Shown here piece by piece: positions 38,005-48,299 of a DNA stretch of 64,000 bases. Origin of the DNA: Castor canadensis (Eukaryota > Chordata > Mammalia > Rodentia > Castoridae); contig NC_133400.1 in NCBI RefSeq assembly GCF_047511655.1, positions 4,253,001 to 4,317,000 on the forward strand, given 5' to 3'. Positions within the stretch are counted from its first letter, which is position 1. Every line of letters starts with the position of its first letter. A model generated the notes under the pieces. That model was given only the letters and a program-made list of their open reading frames with translations. It was not told the origin of the DNA and made no database searches. A program made the translations under genes and the position numbers.

Positions 38005-38880
38005 TTACGTTAAGATATAATTCACGCAGTGCTGTGACCACCCTCTTACAGTGCACAGTTCAGGGGGGTTAGGGTGCTCACAGAGTTGTGCAGTCATCTC
38101 CAGTACCTTACTGGAGAACATTTTCACACTGCAAAGGGAACCTTGTACCCATCAGCTCCGGCCATTCCCTATCCCCACCCCCCACCATCCCTAGCCAGCA
38201 CTAACTATTGTCTCTGTGAACTTGCTTGTCCTGGTCACTTCAGACGGATGGATTTGAACAACGCGTGGCCTTTGCATCTGGCTTCTTGCACTCGGCATCA
38301 CCTGCATTGCAACGCTCCCTTCTATGGTTGATTACTACTCAGTTGTGCAAATATGATGTGTTTGTTCATTCATCCATCACTTGAGGGCATTTAGTCTGTT
38401 CCCTCTTTTTTGGTTGATAGGAATACTGCTGGGCCATTCATGTACAAGTGTTCGGGGAGTGGGGGGGTCCCTGAGCGAGCTGGTCTCATGGCAACTCCAT
38501 CTTTAAGCTTGGAGGAGCGACCACGGTTCCAAAGTGGCTGCACTAGTCTGCAGTCCCCCAGTGGGATCGGAAGGTTCCTGTTTCTCCAGTCTCACCAACA
38601 CTGTCTGTCTGTCTGTCTTCTTCATGCTAGCCATCCCAGGGGTCTGAAGTGTTTTCTCATTGTGGTTTTGATTTTTTTTTTTTTGCTTTCTTGTTTTTTA
38701 ACATTTCATTGTGGGAAGTTTCAGACATTTACAAAGGAAACAGAGTAATGCAATCACTCCCAAGTACCTAAGAACTGCTAACATCCTGCCGCTCTTATTT
38801 TCTCCCTCCACCCCGCCCCCAGCAGTTATCATTTCTACTCATTAGTATTTTTATCTTACAATTTTGCAAGTAGCGTTTAC
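38005..38880 (-). mobile_element. Old L1 fragment in the KCNG4 intron, antisense
   Basis: gatataattcacgcagtgct, gtgcagtcatctccagtacc, aatactgctgggccattcat and the following segment match antisense L1M 3' sequence. A (TGTC)n run lies at about 38601-38617. Confidence 0.7.
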
Positions 38881-38958
38881 ATGCATCATGTGAACAATTT
38901 TCTTTTCTTTTTTTTTTGCAGCAGAGCCCTGAACTTAGTAGGCAGGTGCTCTACTTGA

Positions 38959-39518
38959 TTAATAGTTCTTCAGTTTTTCCTTTAATTACCATTTCATCTT
39001 CGAGTTCTGAGATTCTGTCTTCTGTTTGTTCTATTCTGCTGGATTGGCCTTCCGTTTTGCTTTGCAGTTCTGTTTCGTTCTTTTTTCTGAGGTTTTCCAT
39101 ATCCTGGATGGTTTCCTCTTTAATGTTGTCTATTTTTTGTCCTGAGTTCATTTATCTCTTTATTAATCGTGTTCTCTGTTTCACTTTGGTGTTTATACAG
39201 TGCTTCTATGGTTTCCTTTATTTCTTTTTTTGCTTTTTCAAATTCTCTATTTTTATTGTCTTGGAATTTCTTGAGTGTCTCCTGTACATTTTGGTCGACC
39301 CTATCCAGTATCATCTCTATAAAATTGTCATTGAGTACTTGTAGTATGTCTTCTTTTAAATTATTCTTGTGGGCTTCATTGGGTCCTTTGGCATAGTTTA
39401 TCTTCATTTTGTTGGAGTCTGGATCTGAGTGTCTGTTTTCTTCATTTCCCTCTGGTTCCTGTACTAATTTTTTGCTGTGGGGAAACTGGTTTCCCTGTTT
39501 TTTCTGTCTTCCCGTCAT
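38959..39518 (-). pseudogene. L1 ORF1 protein fragment (N-terminus and coiled coil), frameshifted
   Basis: ATG at 39518 opens MTGRQKKQGNQFPHSKKLVQ. A charged, heptad-rich coiled coil follows (for example ETLKKFQDNKNREFEKAKKE). Near 39140 the frame shifts and then resumes as QKIDNIKEETIQDMENLRKK and RISELEDEMVIKGKTEELL. This matches the L1 ORF1p N-region and coiled coil. The RNA-binding RRM and C-terminal domains are absent because the element ends. It is not functional. Confidence 0.88.
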
Positions 39519-39887
39519 TGCCCTTGGTGTTGTTATTGTCCCTGTACTGTGTGCAATTAAGTATTTTCTGGCTTGTAATAATAGCACTAGTGATATTTAG
39601 AATGGAAGGGTGAGAGGAGAGGGAAAGCAAAGAAATTAAAGGAAAAGGGAAAAACAAATAATCAAGTAGAAAAAAAAGAAACAAACAAAAAAAGTTTCAA
39701 AGATATAAACAGGGAGAGACAGTGTACTAATCAACAGTAAGCTGAAAAGACATTAGAGAGACAGAGAGAGGATTGAAAATAAAAAATAAAAAGAGTAAAG
39801 ATAAGAATAAAAATTAAAAATAAGTAAATGAAAGAAAAATGTATATATATAAAAAAAAAATAAAATAAAAAATTTAAAAAAAACCTC

Positions 39888-40160
39888 CAAGTTCAAATGC
39901 AATGAAGTTTCAGTCTTAATAATTTTCGTGTTCGTTCCTCAATCTCCAGTCCTGGAGTTGGTGCCTCAGATGTTGTTCTGTAGTTGTCTCATCAAAGGGG
40001 ATGCATAAAGTAGAACAAAACTACACACACACACACACACACACACACAAACCCCACCAAGTGTCCCAAGTTCAAATGCAATACAGTTTCAGTAAGTTTT
40101 TCCGCTTGCAGGTGTAATTCGGTTGTTCTCTCCTCAAAGGTAGGGAGAAAAAGAAAAAAA
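39888..40160 (-). repeat. Two related repeat units inside the L1 5' UTR
   Basis: A block with the shared core gttcaaatgcaat..agtttcag occurs at about 39892-39914 and 40069-40091. Each is followed by related tgtt/ctc-atcaaagg sequence, with a (CA)n run (40021-40050) between them. This resembles degenerate monomers of a rodent L1 promoter. Confidence 0.5.
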
Positions 40161-43100
40161 AAAAAGAGTCTGGAGACAGTTCTGAGAATGGTATCTGCGG
40201 CTGTGGCTTGCCTGCCCGCTGCTGTCAGCCTGCTGTTGCTGGAGGCGTTATTTATGCAGATCTCTGGGGTGAGCTGAGCACTCACCTGGCCCTGCAGGCT
40301 TTGTTTGCTCAGAGTTCTCCTGTGCGGGAGCCTCTGCTACAAGCTTTCCCCTTTCCAAGCACACTGGGGAAGGAGACACTGCACCTGCTTTCTCTGGCCT
40401 GGGTGTTTATTTACAGTTTATGTGGGAGGTGGGTCTTCCCCCCTCCTTTGTGTAGTTTTCCTCCCATCACCACTTTTGCAAGCTTTCCCGCTCCTTGTTG
40501 CTGGGCACTCCCACCCTCTCCGGCCAGGCCCAGCTTGTTTATTTACAGTTCTGTGAGGGAGTCCCCTCCCCTCCTCTTCAGTGCTCAGGGCGCCTCACCC
40601 TCTTTTCAGCTTGTCTTTATTGTTCTTATTGCTTATTACTCAGTTTCTCTTTTTTCCCCGGGTGGACGTCAGTCTGTCCAGGGGGCTATGCTGCTCTGGT
40701 CCAGGCTTGTCTGTGGGGCTACCGCGGTACCGCTTAGCTCACCTTGTGGTCCACATCTTCCCAAGCCGTCTGGGTGCAGGCGTCTGGCGGTGGCCCGGGG
40801 GCCCTCCTGGTTTCTCCGTTTAATGTGAAGTGGAGATTCTCTGCGCAGGCTGGAGATGTGGAGGGGTCAAAGTTTTGCCTCTTCTCGGTGGCCTTGCCTG
40901 CAAGGTGTGTCTCCAGTGTCTCTCCAAGATTTCACTTTAGGAGGCTCACTTTCTGCTTCCTCCCTCCAGCCGCCATCTTGGAAATCCCAGGTGCTCTACT
41001 TGAGCCACACCCCCAATCCTTTTTGCTTTACTTTGTTTTTCAGATAGGGTCTCAGTAACTTTGCCTGGGCTGGCCTCAAGTTTGTATTGTCCTGTCTCTG
41101 CCTCCTGAGTGCTGGGATTACAGGCAGACTTAAAACACACACAAATTTTAACCCTACCTTTTAACAAGCGGATACTCCTATGCAACCCACACTCCTGGTA
41201 ATCTAGAATATTCCCTCACCCAAAAAGTGCCCCATCCTAGTTTATCCAACCACACTGAGAGCAGCTGCCATTTTGATGGTTGGTGCCCCAAGGCAAGTTC
41301 TACCCCTCTCCACTCATAATCCACACACACTGTCTGTTCTGCTCACTGCCTCTGCTGTGTCAACTCCACTTCTCTGTGGTCCCTTCATTCTCTCTCAGCC
41401 TCCTCAGGGGTGGCTCACCTTCTTCATTGCATGAAGGAATTAGAGTATACTTCATTTCCACCAGGAACAAGGCCCACCAACAGGATAACCAACTGTCCCC
41501 CTTTGCCTAGGACTGAGGTTGCTCCCAGGACCAGAATTTTCCATGCCAAACCCAGAAAGATATGGACAACCCAGGAGGAGTTGTGCCCCCTCCCTACAAA
41601 ATACAACCACAAACTTCCTCCAAGAGAAAGAAAAACTTTTTTCTTTCCTTCCTTCCCCAGGGGGAGTCCATAAATCCCTCTGCCCCAGTGTGGCTGCAGA
41701 GGCGCCTGCCCTTCAGGACAAGTGCCAGCTGGTTAGGATGCAGAACAGGGTGTGGGTGACTCGGCAGAGCCATCTTGCTGCAGTGCCAGGGGAGGCTGGA
41801 GAGGGAGGCCAGGGTGTGCATGGCTTGAATAGCCAAACCATAGCACAGAAGCAGAGGCAGAGCCTGCCAAACCTTTGCAGCTCTTAGGGTCACCTTCCTG
41901 AGCTATGGGTCATTGGTTAAGAAAAGTTGTCCCCAGACTGCAAGACTCTCTTTAGCCAAGGGGACATTTCCCAGGAAGTCAGAGAAAGAGGCCATGTAGG
42001 GAGACTAGAGCCCAGGGTCTAGAACCTCCAGGTGCTTCAGAGTCAATGAGAGAGCTTGCCAAAATGCACATTGCTGGGCCCCACTCCCAAATTTCTGTTT
42101 TGTGATGGGGCCCAGAATCTGCATTTGTTAACAAGCATCTTGGGAGAATTTTAATGGAGTGATTCTGAATCAGTGTTGAGAAATTCTGATCGTGTTCTTC
42201 ATTGGAAACTGAAACACAGAGGTCACACAGCAAGCCTGTGGCAGGATTCCTGAGCCCTTCAGGGTTCTGAAGCAAACCCAGGACACTCATCCTCCAGTGG
42301 CTTGGAGGATGTTCTCAGCTTCCTGTAAAATCCAGAAGCAGGCAAGGGATTGCTAGCTCCCCTGCTGACCAGTCAATTAGTATCTAACCAGTGTGTCCCT
42401 GCGGGTGCAGCATCCTAAGAACTGCTTCATACACATAGCTTCCATCCATCAAAACAGCCCTCGGCAGAGACAACTGAAACTCAAGAGGGAACACGTGGTT
42501 CACCCCAGTGAGTGGAAGAGCTGGGATTTGAGCCTGGGCTCTCTCTCTCAACAGCACTCGCTCTGTCTCCCACAGTACTGAGGACCAGATACAGGGGACA
42601 ACGGGGAGAAGGCTGCCTGGCTGCGGACAGGCCAACAGGGCTGGGGATGGACCAACCCCTATCCTTTCTCTATCAACCAGACATAGAAAACATTTCAATG
42701 TAGTATTTCTCTGTGTCCAGGCACTGGAAATAAGTTCTTTTTCCACTTCAGAGCACTTTCACTCAAAAAAAAAACAAAAAAGAAAAAACAGTGCAGTTGT
42801 CAGCATTTTGCTTTCCACATAGGCAGATGGCTTTAGTCATTACAGCCAGGTTCCATATATACATATATGCATATATTACATATAAATATTATAGCATATT
42901 CATTACAAACAATATTTACAGCCGGTTCTCAACCCTGCCTCACATTAGAATCATCTGTGAGACTTCTGGAAATTTCTACCGCTGAAGGTAAAATCTAGAT
43001 CGACTGCATCAGAATCTCTGGAGACCACCCTGGCCTCAGGACGTCCCCAAGCCCCGCCCACAGGTGACTTTAGTGTACAGCCAAGGTTGCATAGAAGCCC

Positions 43101-43770
43101 GTCCTAGGGCAGGGCTTCTCAGACTGTATGCATTCAGAAACCACCTGGGGATGTTGTTAAACTGCAGGTGATGATTCTGTGGGGGGCAGGCTCCTGGGGG
43201 AGGCTGGTGCTCTTGGTTCAAGGACCACACTCTGAGTAGCAAGGGGCCAGTAGGGCTATGATAGGAGCCCAGGGCAGGAAACTAAGAAGACAATGGTGAC
43301 CGCAGGACACCCCACCTGGCTGGTGTCCCAGGGGCAGGACTGCAGTCTCACAAACCTCCCTGTCCACCAGCTTCCAGCCCCCAGAACCACATCTATGTCT
43401 CAGGTCACCCCAACCCCCATGGCCAGCCCAGTGCCTGGCACAAAGTGGGCCCTCCATCATCTTTGTTGGCCTTAGGAACCATGGTGGGTAGACAAAGAAG
43501 CTACAAATCAGCATATAGTGGTTAGGAGACCTGGGGTGGCCCAGGCCACCACCACTTCCAGGGATGTGAGCACAGGCGAGCCCTGACTGGCTGCAACTCA
43601 TATGCTGGGCCATAAAACGAGGTCACACGGTGCTGACAGGACTGCATGTGGCTTGAGGCACAGCACTGGAACAGTGCATGTGCCCAGGAGTTTATATCTA
43701 TGAAGGCAAAGGGTGGCTGCTATAACAAGGAAGCCCAGGATAACTGGCTGTAAACAAAATGGAAGTTGAG

Positions 43771-44104
43771 GAGCTCAGCATGGTGGTACATGCCTGCAAC
43801 TCCAGCCACTCAGGAGGTGATTAGGAGGATTGAGGTTCGAGGCCAGACCAGGCAAAAAACAGCTAGATTCTCCCATCTCAATCAAAAAGTCAGGTGTGAG
43901 TGGTAGCATGCTTCTATAATTGCAACTATGCAGAAGGATTAGGAAGAAGGATCTCAGTTCAAGGGCCTAGGTATAAATGGGAGACCCTATCCAAAAAATA
44001 ACTAAAGTAGGACTGGAGGTGTGGCTCCAGCAATAGAGCATCTGTTTTGCAATTGTGAAGCCCTGAGTTCAAACCCCAGTACACCATTAAAAAAAAAAAA
44101 AAGT
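43771..44104 (+). mobile_element. Dimeric B1 plus ID-like SINE
   Basis: gctcagcatggtggtacatg head, diverged second unit, ID-like unit ending gttcaaaccccagtacacc, and an A15 tail. It ends about 450 bases before KCNG4 exon 2. Confidence 0.9.
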
Positions 44105-44477
44105 TGATTTGTTTCTGTCATGTAACATTCCCCTGGTGAGGGGTCTGGGTGAACCAGCAGCTCTCATTCTGAGACCCGGGTGTTCCCACCTGGATGGTCC
44201 ATTCTCCCCTGTGGCATTGGTCCAGGATCTGCCTAATGGGAGCGGGGCTTGGAGCTGGATGCACCCACCTGTGCCCTCAGGGAAGAGGGTCAGTGCCAAG
44301 GAGGTCATGCCAGTGTCCGAAGCCCTGGACCCTGAGCTGGTCTTCTATAGGTGAGGATTTCTGCATTCAGCCACAGCTGGAGGCAGGGCTCCCACCCAGC
44401 TGACCCACCAGATACCTAGGCACAACCTGACCTTCCACAGGTGGGCAGCTCCACCCACATCCACCTCTGGGAAGGCT

Positions 44478-44502
44478 TGGGGGCGGGGCGGGGCGGGGGG
44501 CG
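44478..44502 (+). promoter_or_regulatory. GC-box cluster before KCNG4 exon 2
   Basis: A run of overlapping ggggcgg boxes lies 57-80 bases before the acceptor of the second coding exon. Such boxes bind Sp/KLF factors and can form a G-quadruplex on this strand. It sits at the edge of the CpG-rich exon. It may aid splicing or act as an intragenic promoter, or it may simply reflect local GC content. Confidence 0.35.
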
Positions 44503-44558
44503 TGTCCTGTCCCGAGCTCGCTCACGCTGCTCTCTTGTCGCTCTCGCTCTTGTCCCAG

Positions 44559-45329
44559 GGCGAGTGCTCTCGGAAGTGCTTCTACATCTTCGTGGTGGAG
44601 ACCATCTGCGTGGCCTGGTTCTCCCTGGAGTTCTGTCTGCGTTTCGTCCAGGCCCGGAACAAGTGCCAGTTCTTCCGAGGGCCTCTGAACATCATCGACA
44701 TCCTGGCCATCTCCCCGTACTACGTGTCGCTCGCGGTGTCCGAGGAGGCCCCCGAGGCGGGCGAGAGGCTGAGCGGAAGCTCCTACCTGGAGAAGGTGGG
44801 GCTGGTGCTGCGCGTGCTGCGGGCGCTGCGCATCCTCTACGTGATGCGCCTGGCGCGCCACTCGCTGGGGCTGCAGACGCTGGGGCTCACCGTGCGCCGC
44901 TGCGCGCGCGAGTTCGGCCTGCTGCTGCTCTTCCTGGCCGTGGCCGTCACCCTCTTCTCCCCCTTGGTCTACGTGGCCGAGAATGAGTCCGGGCGGGTCC
45001 TGGAGTTCACCAGCATCCCCGCCTCCTATTGGTGGGCCATCATCTCCATGACAACGGTGGGCTACGGGGATATGGTACCCCGCAGCGTGCCAGGCCAGAT
45101 GGTGGCCCTCAGCAGTATCCTAAGTGGGATCCTCATCATGGCCTTCCCGGCCACGTCCATCTTCCACACCTTTTCCCACTCCTACCTGGAGCTCAAGAAG
45201 GAGCAGGAGAGGCTCCAGGCCCGTCTCTGTCGCTTCCAAACCACCAGCTCCACCAGCGAGCGCGAGCTCCTGACCGATGTGGACGACCCGGTCCTGGAGG
45301 GCCCGGCCTCCCCTGTCACTTACATGTAA
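44559..45329 (+). CDS. KCNG4: KCNG4 (Kv6.4), second coding exon: S2-S6 and C-tail
   Basis: Encodes residues 251-506 and the TAA stop (45327-45329). The acceptor tgtcccag precedes GGC in phase 0, so it joins the first exon without a frame break. Visible parts: S2 about 257-278; S3 about 292-311 (NIIDILAISPYYVSL); S4 about 329-351 with arginines at 335, 338, 341, 347 and 350; S5 about 368-390; pore loop with selectivity filter TVGYGD at 416-421; S6 about 430-455. In S6 the Pro-Val-Pro hinge of conducting Kv channels reads Pro-Ala-Thr (447-449), the usual state of silent subunits. The C-tail is short and acidic and ends VTYM. The total of 506 residues is slightly shorter than the human protein (519 by recall). 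No stop or frameshift was seen, so the gene looks intact. Confidence 0.97.
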   Translation, partial: GECSRKCFYIFVVETICVAWFSLEFCLRFVQARNKCQFFRGPLNIIDILAISPYYVSLAVSEEAPEAGERLSGSSYLEKVGLVLRVLRALRILYVMRLARHSLGLQTLGLTVRRCAREFGLLLLFLAVAVTLFSPLVYVAENESGRVLEFTSIPASYWWAIISMTTVGYGDMVPRSVPGQMVALSSILSGILIMAFPATSIFHTFSHSYLELKKEQERLQARLCRFQTTSSTSERELLTDVDDPVLEGPASPVTYM

Positions 45330-46130
45330 CTTGACCACTCCAACCCTTTGCCCTAGGCTGAAAAAAAAAAAAAAAAAGATCTTGAATTCCAGGTGTGGAC
45401 CATCAAGGGGCGTCTTGAGAGCTCTGGGAACACTCCCAAAGGAAGAAAGGCTCAAGACCAAATATGTCCATCTGTCTGTGCCATCCTTGGACCCCATGGC
45501 CTCCAGATCCATGCTGATTCTACCCAACCCACTTCCTTCCCACTCTCCTTGCTGATGCATTGAGCACAGCCCATCTTACTGGGCCCATCAGTCTTCCTGA
45601 GTTCTCTGCCCACAGAACTGGTCCTCACCGACAACTGAATATGGAGCCTGCAGAATTTGGCTGCTCCCCCCAGACCCTCTTTCCTGAGCCCCATCTCTAC
45701 CCTTCCTGAATTCCGTGGGCAATTGCGCTCTGTGCTTACCATTCCCTGGCTCTGGAAGCTCTTAGCAAAGTAGGCAGAGCTGGTCTCTGCAGCAAATCCC
45801 ATGTTGGGGACTGGTGGTCACAAGTTTGCCACCCCCTGACTTGCCTGGGTCTAGGTAGGCGTGCCACTGCCGACACAGCCGGCTCCCTTGGCTGACTGCG
45901 CTCTGGTGGGATATCTCCCTTGGACTTGATGCAGGGCTACACAGCATCCTGGGAGAACTGCTCCTGTTTTTGGATCCTCCTAAGCTTCGGGGACCTCAGC
46001 TATCCATGCTCAGCTAAAGTCACCATGGAGGCCACGCGGCTTCAGGGCAGAAACAGCAGCCACCTTAAGTCTGCTCCTTCCTGGCTCCCCAGACCAGGCC
46101 CCAGCTGCTGAAGCTTCCTAGCTTATATTG
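45330..46130 (+). other. KCNG4: KCNG4 3' UTR and downstream sequence (extent unknown)
   Basis: Follows the KCNG4 stop. A 17-base A run (45361-45377) is genomic. No AATAAA was found in the first 0.8 kb, so the transcript end cannot be fixed from sequence. No other gene signal was seen here. Confidence 0.4.
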
Positions 46131-47496
46131 GATATACTTATGTCTTTATCATTCATTCAACAAACATCGGCCCCTAATATCCAGTGGAGGAAGCAAATAT
46201 AGAACCAGGTCACTGGGATAAGGCAGTGCACAATGAGACTAGCGGGAAAGGACAAGGGACTCTGAGCAGTTGGTGCCCAAAGGCTGCCTGAGACTCAAGG
46301 GGGGGTTCAGTGTGCAGGGGACCTGGAGGGAGGGGAGGGACAAAGCTGGGGAGGTGAGTTGGAGTGGGAAGATGGTAGACCTCGTGCTCTGTAGAGGACA
46401 GAGTGGTGTGGACAGACTGTGGGTGAGGTTTGTGAGACCAGTCTGGAACAGGGAGCGATTGAGTTGTTCAGGTAAGACCTGCAGGCAGGCCCACCTCCTC
46501 CCTGTTTACTAGTCACGCAAGTTGTCAAGTCCTGATATCTGGTCTTTGTCCTCTAGCACAGCACACCTGGGAGGTGTCTCCATGGCACGCCCCATGTGGC
46601 CTCACGACATGGCTAACTATTGGCTGCAAGTCCACTGGAGGAAGCACCATAACTAGGTGACGATGAGGTAGACAGGGGCCTGTGGGTGTGATGTAACTGC
46701 GTGTGAGAGCAATCAGCATTCTATCTCTGGTAACAGCTTCGTCTTTCTGTTAGTATTTGGCCAAGGCCAGCTATGTGTCAGGCACCACTTCCCATGAACA
46801 CAATGCACGGCCAAGGGCCCTGGTCCAGAGGAGCTCCTGGTTTGAAGTGAGTGTTGGCCTCAGGGGTGCCTCAACTCCTCCCTCTGATGCAGGCCCAAGT
46901 CCCAACCCTCTAGATCCCAACAGTCACTGGGGTACCCTCAGTCCTTCCCAAGCTGACATTTCTCCAAGTAAGCCCTTTACAAGGTGGTTACCACACAGCC
47001 CCTACACCCTATAAGAACTTCTTACCCCTTCTTCCTCCCCTGGACATGCCACAGCACTCCAGGAAGTGACTAACAGAATCTCCTGGGCATTGTGTTCTGG
47101 GGCACCTTGGGCAGCAGCTATATGAGTGTTTTGTTCCGGGCTAATTTTTTTTTTTACATGTAACTACTCTTAGGCAAGATATTAAAAAGACAAAGTCACC
47201 CATTTACCCTCCTAGGGGCTTGACAACGTGGGTGGGGCCCAGGTGTTTCACTCTGTCTGTGACTGGGCAAGTCTCTTTCCGTCCCTGTCTACAGCAGGGT
47301 CTGGCTAGATCTGTGGTTCTCCGACTAGAGTTCCACAGAGTCCCTTTGGGGCTGCTATGGATGGAAAGGACCAGCCCAGCAGGCAGAGTTCTGCATTCCA
47401 CTGGCAAATGATGATGTTAGAAGAATATGAAAATTCCTAGACACCCCTCCCTCCCCCACGGTGCCATCTATAGCCCATTGAACTGAGGTCATTACT

Positions 47497-48180
47497 GGAA
47501 TTGTTGATCCCAAGTTCGTGTCCTGGCGTAGTCAATGATTGAAGATGCTGGACCAGGAGTTAAGATTAAGGCAAGCACAAAGTTTATTGAAAGGATAACG
47601 AAGCACCCTGCAGGTGGGACTTAGTGAAGAAAGAAAGGCGAAGTCTAGTGGATAATATAGGGCTCTGACTGGCTTAGGTCCAGTTATTCTACCTTGAAAC
47701 TACATTTGTGATTGGTTGGCACCTAGCCAACTTATTAAATCCAACCACCTGTCTGTCCCCTCTCCTTTTGGACTGGCCATTCTAGAAGGGTCTGGTCAGT
47801 TTGTCCTGGCCTTGGGTCCCACTCCCCACATTGTGCAGCTGCATCTTGTTGCAGAGATTTGCTCTTTTGCTCACTTAAAATGGAGTCACCTCTGTCATTG
47901 CTCCCCTTACAAGGTAGAAAGCTCACCCCCAGAACTTCCAGTGGGAGGAGGTTTTTTTAACTGAAGACCTTGTTTGTGCCCTGGTTCTGGTGCAATAATT
48001 CCCAATTACATCTCTGCCCGGCTCTGTGACTGGCTCCCACCCAGCATCTCCATTGTCCTCTATTGCACCTGCCAGGCTCTCCACAAAAGCACACCAAGGC
48101 TAAAAGAAAAGTTTAAACCCAACGTTAGGGGAACCCATCGTCAACATTACAAGATTCTGTACTGTCTCTATGCAGGAAAT
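47497..48180 (-). mobile_element. LTR-like element, antisense (far edge unclear)
   Basis: On the minus strand a TATA-like ctatattatc (47651-47660) is followed by AATAAA (47583-47588), aaactttgtgcttgcc and an end at ggatcaaca. This layout is typical of a retroviral-type LTR. No internal coding sequence was recognised. Confidence 0.55.
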
Positions 48181-48299
48181 TCTCTACTAAATTAGAGGTA
48201 GAAAATTGGAACTGATTGCTCACATGTGGGGCTTAATTAAATGCTCTATTTTTTTGTCCCCGGTAATGTCCCAGGAGATGGGTTTAAATTTGTCTTGGT

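Larger units (their letters stand above)
38959..40987 (-). mobile_element. L1 (LINE-1) copy with complete 5' end but no 3' end
   Basis: Reads on the minus strand. The 5' terminus (40987) begins ggatttccaagatggcggc, with the YY1-type caagatggcg box typical of an L1 promoter. Next come a GC-rich 5' UTR (about 40200-40980), repeat-like and T-rich UTR segments (about 39600-40190), and the N-terminal part of ORF1. The element stops within ORF1 at 38959 with no ORF2, 3' UTR or poly(A). It is flanked by the 16-bp direct repeat caggtgctctacttga (38943-38958 and 40988-41003), which lies inside an older SINE. Confidence 0.88.
38915..41130 (-). mobile_element. B1/ID-type SINE split by the L1 insertion
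   Basis: The outer parts (about 38915-38958 and 41004-41130) join into one antisense SINE: the ID-like tail (cctgaacttag..ggcaggtgctctacttga) continues as gagccacacccccaatcc and then a B1-like unit (ctgggattacaggc). The SINE is therefore older than the L1 inside it. Confidence 0.85.
33300..44558 (+). other. KCNG4: KCNG4 intron between the two coding exons (11.3 kb)
   Basis: Bounded by the donor gtgagt (33300) and the acceptor tgtcccag ending at 44558. It separates the T1-S1 exon from the S2-S6 exon, the split expected for Kv6 family genes. Contents: SINEs at about 33350, 36431, 36812 and 43771; an antisense old L1 at about 38005-38880; a 2.0 kb 3'-truncated L1 at 38959-40987 lying inside a SINE; a GATA and homeobox-like block near 34260-34400; and a GC-box cluster just before the second exon. 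No other coding exon was recognised in it. Confidence 0.85.

Noticed and set aside
44367-44986. Other-frame ORFs over KCNG4 exon 2
   Set aside because: Shadows of the recognised channel sequence.
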